DNA of 64,000 nucleotides from Spirosoma sp. (GCF_026391055.1 NZ_JAPLET010000009.1:1-64000); one strand, 5' to 3'. Shown: positions 45,078-54,593, counted from the stretch's first letter. The notes: a model not told the origin generated them from the sequence alone. A program made the numbers and translations.

Positions 45078-47477
45078 ATGAGTACTTATAAACTCTTTTA
45101 TCTAGCGGTAGCTCTTGGGATGAACTTGCTGAGTTCTTCGAAGGTGATAGCGCAAAATCAGCTGACCGGCCGTATTCTCGAAAAGCCTGGTCAAGGGGCT
45201 CCTTTTGCAACGGTTATGGTTTTAGCAGCCAAAGATTCAAGTATTGTAAAGGCGAAGATTACTGGCGAAGACGGAACGTATTTAATTGATGGTATTAGTA
45301 ATGGGCAATATTATGTAGCAGCTACCTATGTTGGCTACAAGAAATCATTTAGTCCGCTTTTGACTCTAAATGAATCTGCCCTAGCTCCCATTGATATCCC
45401 TTTAGTGCCCGATACACAAACACTGGCGGAGGTAACTATTAAAACACAGCAAGCATTTGTACAGAAAAAAGCCGATAAACTGATTGTCAATATTGAGAAC
45501 AGTATTGCGGGCAAAAGCACGAATGCTATTGAGGTTTTAAAGGTAGCTCCTTATGTATTTGTAGATGGCAATAATACCGTTTCTCTACGAGGTCGAACAA
45601 ACGTACTGATATTAGTTGATGGTAAAACGATACCAGAGGCTACATTAACGACAACTTTACAAAGCCTAGCGGCTGATAATATAGCTTCTGTTGAAGTTAT
45701 TACAAACCCCTCAGCTAAGTATGATGCAAGTGCTTCTGGTGGTGTTATCAATATCGTAACCAAACAAGGGCAGAAACTTGGCCTTAACGGAAGCTATCGG
45801 GTTAATACCTCACAAGGGCAACGATTTCGGGGAGGTACAGGATTAAATCTTAATTACCGACAAAATAAATGGAACCTGTACACCGACATTGACTACTCAA
45901 CGTATAATGGTGCCCGTTGGGAGCAGGCAACTCGCCGTTTTAATGAAAATAAGCTAGAATATAGAAGTCAATCGCAAACGGATCAGCAAACGTTTCCTCG
46001 TCTAGCTACAAAAGTAGGCGTTGATTTTAGTCCAACAGTTAACCACGTGATTGGTCTCCGTTTTGACGCATTGAAGGGTTCTATCAATAACAAACTATTG
46101 AACAACGCCCAATTTGGCCGCTTGAATTCACCAGTTGTTGATTCTTCCCTCTTAACTACCGGACGGATGGGTGAGAATTATACGATTTTTAATTACAATT
46201 TTAGTTATAAAGGAAAACTAGGCGTTGACAAAGAGTTATCTGCAACCGCTACGCTTACAGATTATAATGATTTCTGGTCTCAACCCATCGCTATTGAACG
46301 GCACGTGGGCGATGATCCATCCTTTATTTCTCAACTGGTCATCACAAATAAATCAGCAATTCAGATTGGCATTGCTCAACTGGATTATTCGCTCCCAATT
46401 GGTAAAAAGGCAAAAGCAGAGATAGGTGTGAAATATAGCTCTGTCCGAACCAATAACAACTTGATTCGTCAGGATCAACAGGCTAGTGGAGAATCGGTAG
46501 TAAATCCTAATTTCTCCAATCAATCTGCTTACCGTGAAGAAGTAGCTGCGGCATACTTAACGATCAATAGGTCTTTCAAAAAGCTGCAATTTCAAGGAGG
46601 TCTACGAGCTGAAAATACGGATGCTAGCGTTATAAACGTCTTTAGAACTCGCTATTTTAATCTATTCCCAAGTATTTTTCTACAACGCAAGTTTGGCAAG
46701 AACCATGACTTCTCGTTTTCCTATACTCGTCGGATTGACCGGCAAATGTACGAGAACATGCTCCCTTTTATTGTTTTTATTGATCCTTATACACAGTCTG
46801 TTGGTAACCCTAATTTGAAACCTCAGTTCGCTAGCCTATTCGAATTATCAGACTCATATAAAGGTCTTACCTTTTCTGCGGGATATTATCATATTCTGAA
46901 CTCAATGATCACACTTCCCGAGCAGGATCCCACTACTAAGGTTACTCGATTTGCTGTTAGAAATTTTTCTGAAATGAATAATTTCTATGCGTCCATCAAT
47001 TGGCCCTTGACACTCGCTAAATGGTGGCAAACAACCAATAGTATCTGGACATCAAATAATAATTTGCAGTCTGCCAATTTTGCAGATTTTAAAACGTCAG
47101 TAACAACTTACTCTCTTCAGTCAGTAAACAGTTTTTCACTTCCTAAAACCTGGCAGGCTCAACTAACTGCCTACTACACATCCAGGAGCATTTGGGGGCT
47201 TAACGACACCCAGCCAATTTATAACGTCAGTTTTTCTATATCTAAAGAGCTTTGGAAAGGAAAGGCTAGCTTACGATTAAGCGCTGACGATATGTTTTGG
47301 AGCGAACGCTATAGAACAACCGTTCGCTACGGAGTAGTTGATCAGCAGACATATAACTATTACGATACGCGCCGATTCGGGATGTCTCTCTATTACAAAT
47401 TTGGTAAAAAAACTGTGACTCCTGCACGTAGTCAAAATTTGAATAATAGCGCAGAACGTGATCGATTAAAAATGTAA
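45078..47477 (+). CDS. TonB-type outer membrane beta-barrel protein in the RiPP cluster
   Basis: A 799-residue outer membrane protein: signal peptide to about 25 (SSSKVIAQ), carboxypeptidase-regulatory-like domain to about 115, plug-like region from 115 to 230 with NTVSLRGRTNVLILVDGK, and a barrel to the C-terminus. The C-terminal end is Lys/Asn/Arg-rich, not a clean aromatic. This is the OMP_b-brl_3 type often found beside peptide-modification genes. It may take the peptide up, release it, or serve immunity or signalling. LanC-like and the rest of the right-hand operon follow, starting 31 bp later. Confidence 0.85.
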   Translation: MSTYKLFYLAVALGMNLLSSSKVIAQNQLTGRILEKPGQGAPFATVMVLAAKDSSIVKAKITGEDGTYLIDGISNGQYYVAATYVGYKKSFSPLLTLNESALAPIDIPLVPDTQTLAEVTIKTQQAFVQKKADKLIVNIENSIAGKSTNAIEVLKVAPYVFVDGNNTVSLRGRTNVLILVDGKTIPEATLTTTLQSLAADNIASVEVITNPSAKYDASASGGVINIVTKQGQKLGLNGSYRVNTSQGQRFRGGTGLNLNYRQNKWNLYTDIDYSTYNGARWEQATRRFNENKLEYRSQSQTDQQTFPRLATKVGVDFSPTVNHVIGLRFDALKGSINNKLLNNAQFGRLNSPVVDSSLLTTGRMGENYTIFNYNFSYKGKLGVDKELSATATLTDYNDFWSQPIAIERHVGDDPSFISQLVITNKSAIQIGIAQLDYSLPIGKKAKAEIGVKYSSVRTNNNLIRQDQQASGESVVNPNFSNQSAYREEVAAAYLTINRSFKKLQFQGGLRAENTDASVINVFRTRYFNLFPSIFLQRKFGKNHDFSFSYTRRIDRQMYENMLPFIVFIDPYTQSVGNPNLKPQFASLFELSDSYKGLTFSAGYYHILNSMITLPEQDPTTKVTRFAVRNFSEMNNFYASINWPLTLAKWWQTTNSIWTSNNNLQSANFADFKTSVTTYSLQSVNSFSLPKTWQAQLTAYYTSRSIWGLNDTQPIYNVSFSISKELWKGKASLRLSADDMFWSERYRTTVRYGVVDQQTYNYYDTRRFGMSLYYKFGKKTVTPARSQNLNNSAERDRLKM

Positions 47478-47508
47478 CGAAAACAACAAACTTACAGGAC
47501 TGCCAATT

Positions 47509-48702
47509 ATGAAAGCTATTAATAGTCAAACCCACTTAGACAGTTTAAATAGAATAATTGCCTGTATCCCTAGCGTTGAGAATCGATTAACTAATGCTGG
47601 ATATGCATACGGACGATTAGGATTAAGCTTGTTTTACTGCTACTGCGGACGATATTTTCATGATGATGAGTATTATGATAAGGCGCAGGATTACTTAAAT
47701 CAGGTTTTGCAGCTACTTGAATCACCGGATTACTTGAATAAGCGAAAATTAGCGTATGTCCGTGAGTTAGCCGAAGTAGGTACTTTTCTGCTGTTTGCCA
47801 CTAACAATAGCTTTTTAGAAGCAGATGTTGAGCCTTTACTCGCGTATATAGATGAAGTTTTAACGACGTTTATGACTCAAAAAATAGCAGACGATGATAT
47901 TAATGAGTATAGTGGAGCATCCAGAGCAGGAAATTACTTTTTAATTAGGCAGCATTCGAATCCGGACGTTCGACGCCAACTTAAAGAGTTAGCTACGGCC
48001 ATTGAGAACACTGCCCACGAAGACTCCGTTACAGGGGGGGTCTATTGGAAAGGGCCGCTGTATAAACGTGAAGGTGTTTATCTCGGGTTAGCTAATGGCT
48101 CGGCTGCTCGAATTATGTTTCTCTCGGCTTTATATCGGCAGGGAATTCAAGCTGACCGCTGTAAAATAATACTAGAGCGAGCGGTTACCTATTTACTGGC
48201 CCAGCAGCAGAATTTTCCGGGTGGAGCGTTCCCAATGGTAGTTGGAGACTCGCCTGGTGCTACACCATTGTTGCTACCTTGTGGTGATCTTGGTATCAGT
48301 TATGCGCTTTTACGCGCTTCGGAGGTGCTTACAAACGATGTTATACAAGCAAAGGCGCTTGAATTGGCCAGAGTTTGTACACTGCGATCAAGTTTAGAAG
48401 AAACCTACATTCGGGACGCTCAGTTAAATTATGGAGCGGCTGGAACAGCCCTTCTATTTGATAAACTAGGGCGTCAAACTGGCCGCCCTGAGTTTCAAGC
48501 TGCCGCCAATAGTTGGTATGCTCGTTTGCCGTCTTTCGCCACGTTCAATAACGAATTTGCTGGATACGAATCGGCTGTTAACAAAACGTATCCGTTTACC
48601 TTTCCCTGTTTTAATGAAGGCATTATCGGTATAGGCCTCTCATTGATGCGGTATTTGCAGGTCGGATTGCCTCCCTTCGATGAACTGGTTTATATTCATT
48701 AA
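47509..48702 (+). CDS. LanC-like protein with degenerate active site
   Basis: A 397-residue alpha-toroid protein of the lanthionine cyclase family. LPCGDLGISYALL at 256-268 corresponds to the WCYGDLGI block and keeps one zinc-type Cys (258). The usual LAHG His is Asn196 (LGLANG), and the CHG zinc pair is Asn307-Tyr308 (NYGAAGT). Two of three zinc ligands and the acid/base His are thus lost. It may be a noncatalytic scaffold that binds the dehydrated peptide, or a cyclase using other chemistry. It starts 31 bp after the TonB-type gene and precedes the unknown protein and the oxygenase. Confidence 0.8.
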   Translation: MKAINSQTHLDSLNRIIACIPSVENRLTNAGYAYGRLGLSLFYCYCGRYFHDDEYYDKAQDYLNQVLQLLESPDYLNKRKLAYVRELAEVGTFLLFATNNSFLEADVEPLLAYIDEVLTTFMTQKIADDDINEYSGASRAGNYFLIRQHSNPDVRRQLKELATAIENTAHEDSVTGGVYWKGPLYKREGVYLGLANGSAARIMFLSALYRQGIQADRCKIILERAVTYLLAQQQNFPGGAFPMVVGDSPGATPLLLPCGDLGISYALLRASEVLTNDVIQAKALELARVCTLRSSLEETYIRDAQLNYGAAGTALLFDKLGRQTGRPEFQAAANSWYARLPSFATFNNEFAGYESAVNKTYPFTFPCFNEGIIGIGLSLMRYLQVGLPPFDELVYIH

Positions 48703-48722
48703 AACTTAACCGCTGCAGCTAT

Positions 48723-49757
48723 ATGGTTGCTACTACTTATCCGATCTGGCTCACAGATGTAAAGGACTCTTTGAAGGCCTTTCGAACTGCAGACTCTGTA
48801 ACAAAATTTTATGACACGGGCCGATTATCAAAACTATACTTTGATAAGGAAGGCACAACTTACTTAGGAAAGGCAGGCTTTGACAAAGCAGTAAATGTAG
48901 CTTTGGCCTATGAACAGGCAGTATCTGTTTGCCGAACTGATCTCGAAAAAGGAAACATGCGTTTAGCTGATGCAGATTCACAACTCCATCAGCTCAGTGG
49001 TGATGCCTATATTTTCGCTCGTCTTTTTAGTCTATCAGGCTGGGCTTTTTATTATTATAAACGAAAGCAAACAGAAAAAGCTATTAGTTTCACGCTGGAA
49101 GGTTTAAATATAAGCGAATACTTGGAGCGCCGAGGGCATCGTATTTTGATCTATCGACGTTTTGAGCAGCACAACAATCTGGCCACTATCTTATTCAAAA
49201 CGAACCGTGAGTTGGAAGGAGCCACTTTGTTAAGTGGGATAATCGAACTATTAGTGGCCCAGCAAACTCAGAAATTGTTTGGTGGTGGTTGGGACCTACA
49301 AGCAGTTCAACATGTATCATATATTAGTGAACTCTCTATTGATGGATTTGTCTCAGTGGCTGCCAAACACTTAATCGAAGCAGGTGCCAGTGGATATAAA
49401 TGTACTGAAGCCGATTTATTCACAGTTCTTTTCGATCAGTTACCTAACATTGAGGCTACCACACAAAACAGGGCAATTATATACAACTGGCTTTATTTGA
49501 AACGTGCATTTTTTGCCGGAGACGTCAAGATCTTTTGCCAAGGCGTAAGCGAATTCATGCAGGAGGATCTCGATATTTCATTTGACCTTTTGAAGCTTTC
49601 TCTATTGCAAAATTTACTATTGTTAATTACAAAGGAAACCGGCCTGATTAATAGTTCTATCCATTACGAACTGGTTTCTTACGTTCATCAATCAATAAAG
49701 CTTTTAAAACCATTCGATTATTTAAAAAAATTAGTAACAACCCCTTACTCTGCTTAG
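48723..49757 (+). CDS. Helical protein of unknown function in the RiPP operon
   Basis: A 344-residue, mainly alpha-helical protein, possibly TPR-like (for example KAISFTLEGLNISEYLERRG and NNLATILFKTNRELEGATLL). It has no signal peptide and no recognisable catalytic motif. It starts 20 bp after the LanC-like gene and stops 3 bp before the oxygenase, so it is in the same operon. It might scaffold the modification enzymes. Function unknown. Confidence 0.7.
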   Translation: MVATTYPIWLTDVKDSLKAFRTADSVTKFYDTGRLSKLYFDKEGTTYLGKAGFDKAVNVALAYEQAVSVCRTDLEKGNMRLADADSQLHQLSGDAYIFARLFSLSGWAFYYYKRKQTEKAISFTLEGLNISEYLERRGHRILIYRRFEQHNNLATILFKTNRELEGATLLSGIIELLVAQQTQKLFGGGWDLQAVQHVSYISELSIDGFVSVAAKHLIEAGASGYKCTEADLFTVLFDQLPNIEATTQNRAIIYNWLYLKRAFFAGDVKIFCQGVSEFMQEDLDISFDLLKLSLLQNLLLLITKETGLINSSIHYELVSYVHQSIKLLKPFDYLKKLVTTPYSA

Positions 49758-49760
49758 CGT

Positions 49761-50768
49761 ATGGAACCATACTTCACAACTTGTCCCGAGTGTTTGACTT
49801 TACATCGATTTTTAACAGATGTCGGCCTCTCTATTCCCCGTCGTTTAGTCCAGCAAGCCCTGACAACTGTTGATAGTTTTCCGAAAATCTCCCTATTGGA
49901 TTTTTCGCGCCTACTACGTGGTTGGGGCGTAACACCTTATTCCTTACAGCTTTCGGATTATCAGGATACATCTTTAACAGGTCCTCTGCTAACCTATTGC
50001 CAAACTATTATTGGCCCTCAATTTGCAGTTATTAGCGAGATTTCAGATTATGTGTACTATTACACGCCTGCTTTAGGAGATTGTAAGGAAACTATTGAAA
50101 CATTTAAAAATGATTGGAATGGCATTGTTTTAGTAGGTGAAGTTACTGATAGGCTCGGGTATTCAGAAAGTGACTCCTCACTCATGGAAACCCAACCATA
50201 TCCAGATGTACGGTTAATTGACAACTTTTTGACACAAGATGAATGTAATCAATTGATTACTTATGCTGAACAAAGCAATATGTTTAGCAGAAGCCAAATT
50301 CAGCAGGTAAAGCAAGAAGCGAAAATTCATGTCGAATCAACACGACGAACAAGCTTTAGTGCCTTTTTGCCCGATAGGAACAACTTACTGTTAGCTAGTA
50401 TTTATCAAAAAGTAGCTGATGAACTAAATGTACCATTAACGCACATCGAAAATATACAATGCGTTCGTTATGCACTTGGGCAGCAATTTAAACCCCATTA
50501 CGATGGAGGAAACGGTTACGACCGTGTTCACACAATACTAGTCTATTTAAATGATGATTTTGAAAGAGGAGAAACTTATTTCCCCGAAATAAATATGAAA
50601 ATTCAGCCCAAAGCTGGACGTGCATTATATTTCAGAAACTTAGATAACAATTTGGAAATAATACCCACGTCCCTTCATGCGGGATTACCCGTAGATAAAG
50701 GTATAAAATATGGGTGCAATATTTGGGTTCGTGCACAAGCTTTAGCAGAAGTCGTATCTTACCAATGA
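49761..50768 (+). CDS. Fusion of dead C39-like domain and 2-oxoglutarate/Fe(II) oxygenase
   Basis: A 335-residue protein. Residues 1-125 resemble a C39 peptidase fold (FSRLLRGWGVTPYSLQL, GPQFAVISEIS, DWNGIVLVGE) but lack the catalytic Cys and have Gln in place of the His. Residues 150-325 are a prolyl-4-hydroxylase-like 2OG/Fe(II) domain: His246-x-Asp248 (KPHYDGG), His306 (SLHAGLPV) and Lys316 (KGIKYGC) form the expected iron and 2OG set. It likely hydroxylates the peptide product after leader recognition by the C39-like part. It overlaps the next gene by ATGA at 50765-50768. Confidence 0.78.
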   Translation: MEPYFTTCPECLTLHRFLTDVGLSIPRRLVQQALTTVDSFPKISLLDFSRLLRGWGVTPYSLQLSDYQDTSLTGPLLTYCQTIIGPQFAVISEISDYVYYYTPALGDCKETIETFKNDWNGIVLVGEVTDRLGYSESDSSLMETQPYPDVRLIDNFLTQDECNQLITYAEQSNMFSRSQIQQVKQEAKIHVESTRRTSFSAFLPDRNNLLLASIYQKVADELNVPLTHIENIQCVRYALGQQFKPHYDGGNGYDRVHTILVYLNDDFERGETYFPEINMKIQPKAGRALYFRNLDNNLEIIPTSLHAGLPVDKGIKYGCNIWVRAQALAEVVSYQ

Positions 50769-51712
50769 AAAGTTGTCTTGTTACCACACTTCGCGATGCT
50801 GATGCAGTAGCTGAAACCTTTGTGGCGTACCACCATTCGCTCGGTTTTACACACATTTATCTATTCTTCGATGAATCAGACAGTTTAATGGCTGATGCTT
50901 TAGCTGATCTTCCATATGTTACTTGTTTCAAAAGAGGGGAATTGCTAGAAAAGCAATGGAAGCAAAATAAATTATATGAAGACTACCGATTACATATCAA
51001 TCGGGAAGTTATGGCGCGGCAGATTCTCAACGTTGAGGTGGCAATTAGGCTAGCGCAGCAAGCCAACTATGACTGGATTCTCCATATTGACATAGATGAA
51101 TTATTTGTTTGCGAGGAAGATTTAACGTCCCATTTTCAACGATTAACCAATGAGGGAAATAGTGTTGTTCATTACTTGAATCATGAAGCGGTGCCGGAAC
51201 AGACCAATATTATGAACTACTTTGAAGAAGTAACATTATTCAAATTAAATCCGCATTTACTCACTCGCAATCAAATAAGTATATGCGAAGCTACGATCGG
51301 TCAGTTCAAGAATTTTTTTCGATTTTACAGAAATGGAAAGTCTGCAGGTTATCTACATCAACAATTACTGCCCCACGGCGTCCATGAATTTCTTCCTGAT
51401 AAATTGACTAAGACAGAATATAAAGGTCATATACTACATTATCCATGCTGCGGTTTTTCTCAATTTTGGAAGAAGTATAAGATGCTAGGTGATTTTTCTA
51501 ATTACTGGTTTGATCAATATCCAATTTCGCATTCTTTTCCAACTCATACCACAGCTCGAGACGTCGTTAAAACCAACGATCAAGAATTAGCGCTACGTTT
51601 TTATAAACTAATGTTTACCGATCAAGCTAAGACTTCTATCATCGATAAACTAATTGACAACTCTATCTATTTTCGGTTTCATCCACTTAAGCAGAGGGTA
51701 GGTAAGCTATAA
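50765..51712 (+). CDS. Glycosyltransferase, family 2/92-like
   Basis: A 315-residue cytoplasmic-type glycosyltransferase. MKSCLVTTLRDADAVAETFV opens a GT-A fold, and Asp109-x-Asp111 in ILHIDIDELF is the metal-binding pair. The ATG at 50765 overlaps the oxygenase stop by 4 bp, so translation is coupled. Together with the GT4 and GT61 genes of this cluster it suggests that the final peptide or a surface component is glycosylated. The acceptor is not known. Confidence 0.78.
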   Translation: MKSCLVTTLRDADAVAETFVAYHHSLGFTHIYLFFDESDSLMADALADLPYVTCFKRGELLEKQWKQNKLYEDYRLHINREVMARQILNVEVAIRLAQQANYDWILHIDIDELFVCEEDLTSHFQRLTNEGNSVVHYLNHEAVPEQTNIMNYFEEVTLFKLNPHLLTRNQISICEATIGQFKNFFRFYRNGKSAGYLHQQLLPHGVHEFLPDKLTKTEYKGHILHYPCCGFSQFWKKYKMLGDFSNYWFDQYPISHSFPTHTTARDVVKTNDQELALRFYKLMFTDQAKTSIIDKLIDNSIYFRFHPLKQRVGKL

Positions 51713-51745
51713 GCTTTTTATACTGGATACTAAACGAAATCATTA

Positions 51746-52810
51746 TCACTGATTTATAACGTTTAACAAAGGAAGGTAACAAGCCTGAGGACTAAACTTA
51801 GTGAGAGCATAGTCATAAGCGTTTTGACTAAGCCGAACTCGCCGGTTATAGTCACCTAGCAAATCCGTCAACTCCTCAACAAACTCATCTTCATTATCTA
51901 CTGCAATTAAGGCAGTTCCTTGAGCATCCTCTAAACCCGACAGTCCATGCTTCATAGTGATCAGTGGCAGCCCTGCACTTAACGCTTCGACATTTTTAAT
52001 TTTTAACCCTGAGCCAAACTGTACTGGATTAATTGCAATATCAACTTGTTGATAAATACTATTTAAATCTGGGTAAAATCCTCTTTTTATTACTCTATGT
52101 GTTGGAGAAACAAACTGGCTAACGTTGCCAAAAAGATGCAACAGCGGTTTGTTATCAGCTATTCGAGGCCACACTTTATCAAGAAACCAATGGATACCAT
52201 CGACATTAGGTACATATGTGCTACCGACAAAGCTAACGCTATAAGCATTAGTTGCTACATTTTTTCTCTCTAAAGAAACCGCGTGAGGTACGAGCAATGT
52301 TCTACCTGTTTCTAATAAAGGTGTGATGGTACAATAGTCTTGATCTTGAATAAGTAAGATATTATCATAACGTTTGTAAATTTCAATCTCTTCATCAAAG
52401 CTAATTGGCAGATGATAGTAATCAACATAACCAGCTTTGTTGAAGGACTCCTTTCGTTGGCTAATTATATCATGTGTATCTAAAATTCTTTTGATTTGAG
52501 GTGGTAGCGTATCAATTAGATAACTGAGATGAATGTACTCGACAAGACAACAATCACAGTTCAAGCTTTGAATGATTTGAGCCATAATTAATTGTTGATT
52601 ACTCCTCTTTAGCTTTAATAAATCTTTAACTTCAATAATGTTCAAATAGCCGTGTTTTAGTTCTAAATTTGCATTTTTTGGTTGATTAACCAATAAAATA
52701 GTTAACTGTGTGAATTTATGCAGATACCGAGCCAATTCACTAATTCGAGAACGATGACCGGCGCCCCCTTGCCAGAAATCAACATCTGTTATCATAACAA
52801 CTTTTTTCAT
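51746..52810 (-). CDS. GT4-family glycosyltransferase
   Basis: A 354-residue GT-B transferase. The N-terminal half has the Gly-rich loop FWQGGAGHRSRISEL, and the C-terminal half has GSGLKIKNVEALSAGLPLIT, the E-x7-E-type nucleotide-sugar site of GT4. It is convergent with the family 2/92 gene (33 bp between stops). It is the last island gene at this end and is followed upstream by an AT-rich gap. Whether it decorates the peptide is an inference from position. Confidence 0.82.
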   Translation of the reverse strand: MKKVVMITDVDFWQGGAGHRSRISELARYLHKFTQLTILLVNQPKNANLELKHGYLNIIEVKDLLKLKRSNQQLIMAQIIQSLNCDCCLVEYIHLSYLIDTLPPQIKRILDTHDIISQRKESFNKAGYVDYYHLPISFDEEIEIYKRYDNILLIQDQDYCTITPLLETGRTLLVPHAVSLERKNVATNAYSVSFVGSTYVPNVDGIHWFLDKVWPRIADNKPLLHLFGNVSQFVSPTHRVIKRGFYPDLNSIYQQVDIAINPVQFGSGLKIKNVEALSAGLPLITMKHGLSGLEDAQGTALIAVDNEDEFVEELTDLLGDYNRRVRLSQNAYDYALTKFSPQACYLPLLNVINQ

Positions 52811-53271
52811 TTTTTGATACTATTTTTTATAATAATGTTTTTTTATTTTGAAAACTAAAACATCTATAGGGTTTAGGCTAAATTATACTTGCTATTCATA
52901 TTTCTTTAATAAATTCGACATATAGACTAATATTTTCGACATATAGTTATTAAATAAATTTAGCTATATAACTCGGCTATTAATATATAAATAATTACAT
53001 GGCGTAACTGATATAATTAAGATATATCCGACTCACATTAGATGAAATATGTAATTGAAGCTACAGTTACGACTGGTTTTCAACAGGTTCTTGCTTTAAG
53101 GTCTCTGTTTACCTTTAAAACAAGCGCTTTTGATTGCTTATCCACATATTAATCGCATATTTTCGCTCGTATAATCGGACGTTGAAAGCATGTATTTCCG
53201 ATAAACTTTTACTGTACAGTTGGTTAATCAGCTGTAGTGGCGAATGTGCAGACTACTGGATTTCTATATAG
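52811..53271. other. AT-rich gap at the right edge of the island
   Basis: No supported gene. It contains the promoter of the GT4 gene and then passes into the IS110 remnant. Confidence 0.5.
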
Positions 53272-53625
53272 TTAGACAACAGGGAAGGAATAATTTTTGT
53301 TATACTCTGTGCCTTCAAGAACAACTGCGAAAATTGTGCGCACCAGCTTATTATGTACGTTGTTCAGCACCAGCATTTTACTTTTGTCTTCCGCTACTTT
53401 TCACTCAAAGTAAATCTTGAATTTACCCCTAGCTCGTACAGCAGCCATGGCAGCTAAGTGAAGAATCTTCTTCATAGGCTTATTGGCCCGGTGGCTGACT
53501 CGGCTCTTGCCTCGAACGCTACTACCAGCTCGATGCTCAAAGGGGGCAATATAATAGTAGCAGGCAAACGATTTGGAAGACGAGAAGTCCATAAATTCGT
53601 TAGTGGTTATCAGTAATTCCTGAGC
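53272..53625 (-). pseudogene. IS110-family transposase C-terminal remnant
   Basis: About 118 codons on the - strand. LLITTNEFMDFSSSKSFACY and IAPFEHRAGSSVRGKSRVSH are the conserved C-terminal block of IS110 transposases, followed by KVAEDKSKMLVLNNVHNKLV. A TGA at 53401-53403 interrupts the reading (usually Arg or Gly there). The N-terminal DEDD domain is missing: the fragment starts exactly where an IS3 end piece begins at 53626. It is inactive and shows nested insertion. Confidence 0.78.
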
Positions 53626-53753
53626 CGTATGCTACCGATTGGATTGGACAGATATTAAAATCACCGTAAGAGCCCCTCATATTGTACATTTCCGTACCTC
53701 ACCTTCTTATACGGGTACCAGCGTAACTTGACTTTACGCTTTCGCTGGTGCAT
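53626..53753 (-). repeat. 128-bp solo copy of the IS3-element right end, inverted
   Basis: The reverse complement of this stretch matches 58638-58765 closely, including the OrfB C-terminus (VKLRWYPYKKVRYG) and the terminal CGTATGCTAC. It is inserted in the IS110 remnant. It contains none of the 16-nt insertions. Confidence 0.82.
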
Positions 53754-53778
53754 CTCTATCGCAATTGTCCAGATCTTG

Positions 53779-54225
53779 TTAACGATAACCATAGCTTTCA
53801 TACATGCTATTGACTCGTACTGATCCTGCTGTAAAACTAGCTGTTCGTCTAATAGTCACGCTGTTGGTTTTAAACTCGCCTGTACCCATGAATTGAGGAG
53901 CATAGCTGACTCCATTAACTGGAAATGATTCGGTCTGAGTGGGCAACTCAAATCGAGTACCTACTAAACGGACTTGGTAAGTACGTCCAATGTTGTCGTT
54001 GGGTCTTTTCTCGGTGAACGTGTAAGTCCCATCTGCATTTTTGACAATGATCAAGCTGCCTTTAATCGTACTTGTCGTCGCTACGGGTGTGTTATCGAAG
54101 TTGGTCTGAGTGGTAAATTGTAGTTGATACTGGCCCTCGTAGTTTGGTGAAAGGTCAGGAGTTGATTTTTGACAGGCTACTGCCAGCATTGTTAGTATTG
54201 GCAGACTTAAGAGAAGACGCTTCAT
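53779..54225 (-). CDS. Predicted lipoprotein of unknown function
   Basis: The ATG at 54225 (MKRLLLSLPILTMLAVACQK) gives a clean lipoprotein signal with the lipobox AVAC at residues 15-18. The longer frame adds 18 unlikely residues. The 148-residue product has a beta-rich domain (NYEGQYQLQFTTQ, TYTFTEKRP, GEFKTNSVTIRR), of the size of small Bacteroidota lipocalin-like lipoproteins. Function unknown. It lies 25 bp from the solo IS3 end. Confidence 0.7.
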   Translation of the reverse strand: MKRLLLSLPILTMLAVACQKSTPDLSPNYEGQYQLQFTTQTNFDNTPVATTSTIKGSLIIVKNADGTYTFTEKRPNDNIGRTYQVRLVGTRFELPTQTESFPVNGVSYAPQFMGTGEFKTNSVTIRRTASFTAGSVRVNSMYESYGYR

Positions 54226-54593
54226 AATCAAAGTGATAAAGAGTTTGAAGAAGGGAAAATGAATACTGTTAATTACCACGAAATTATTATTTACCTTGAT
54301 TCTCGCAAAACCTGTTCTATAGCCTGCATCTGCATGTAACCCAGAACTTATTTTTTAGCTGAATTTCCGTTGTATAATCAAACGCTATGTTAATCTAACC
54401 ATCTGCAAAGCCCCTATCGAGCGATCATTAAACGCTAAATTTGGAAAATAAACAGCTATATTTTCTAAATCCGTAAAAATGGGTCAATCGCTTAAACAAT
54501 TCCTTAGCTAGCTAGTTTTACTCTTATATTTCACTCGAAGTAGTCCTAGATGCACTTAAAACGCAGCCCTAGGCCTGCACATAGAGCGAAAAG
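54226..54593. other. Gap with no supported gene
   Basis: AT-rich. Only the lipoprotein's promoter is expected here. Confidence 0.4.
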
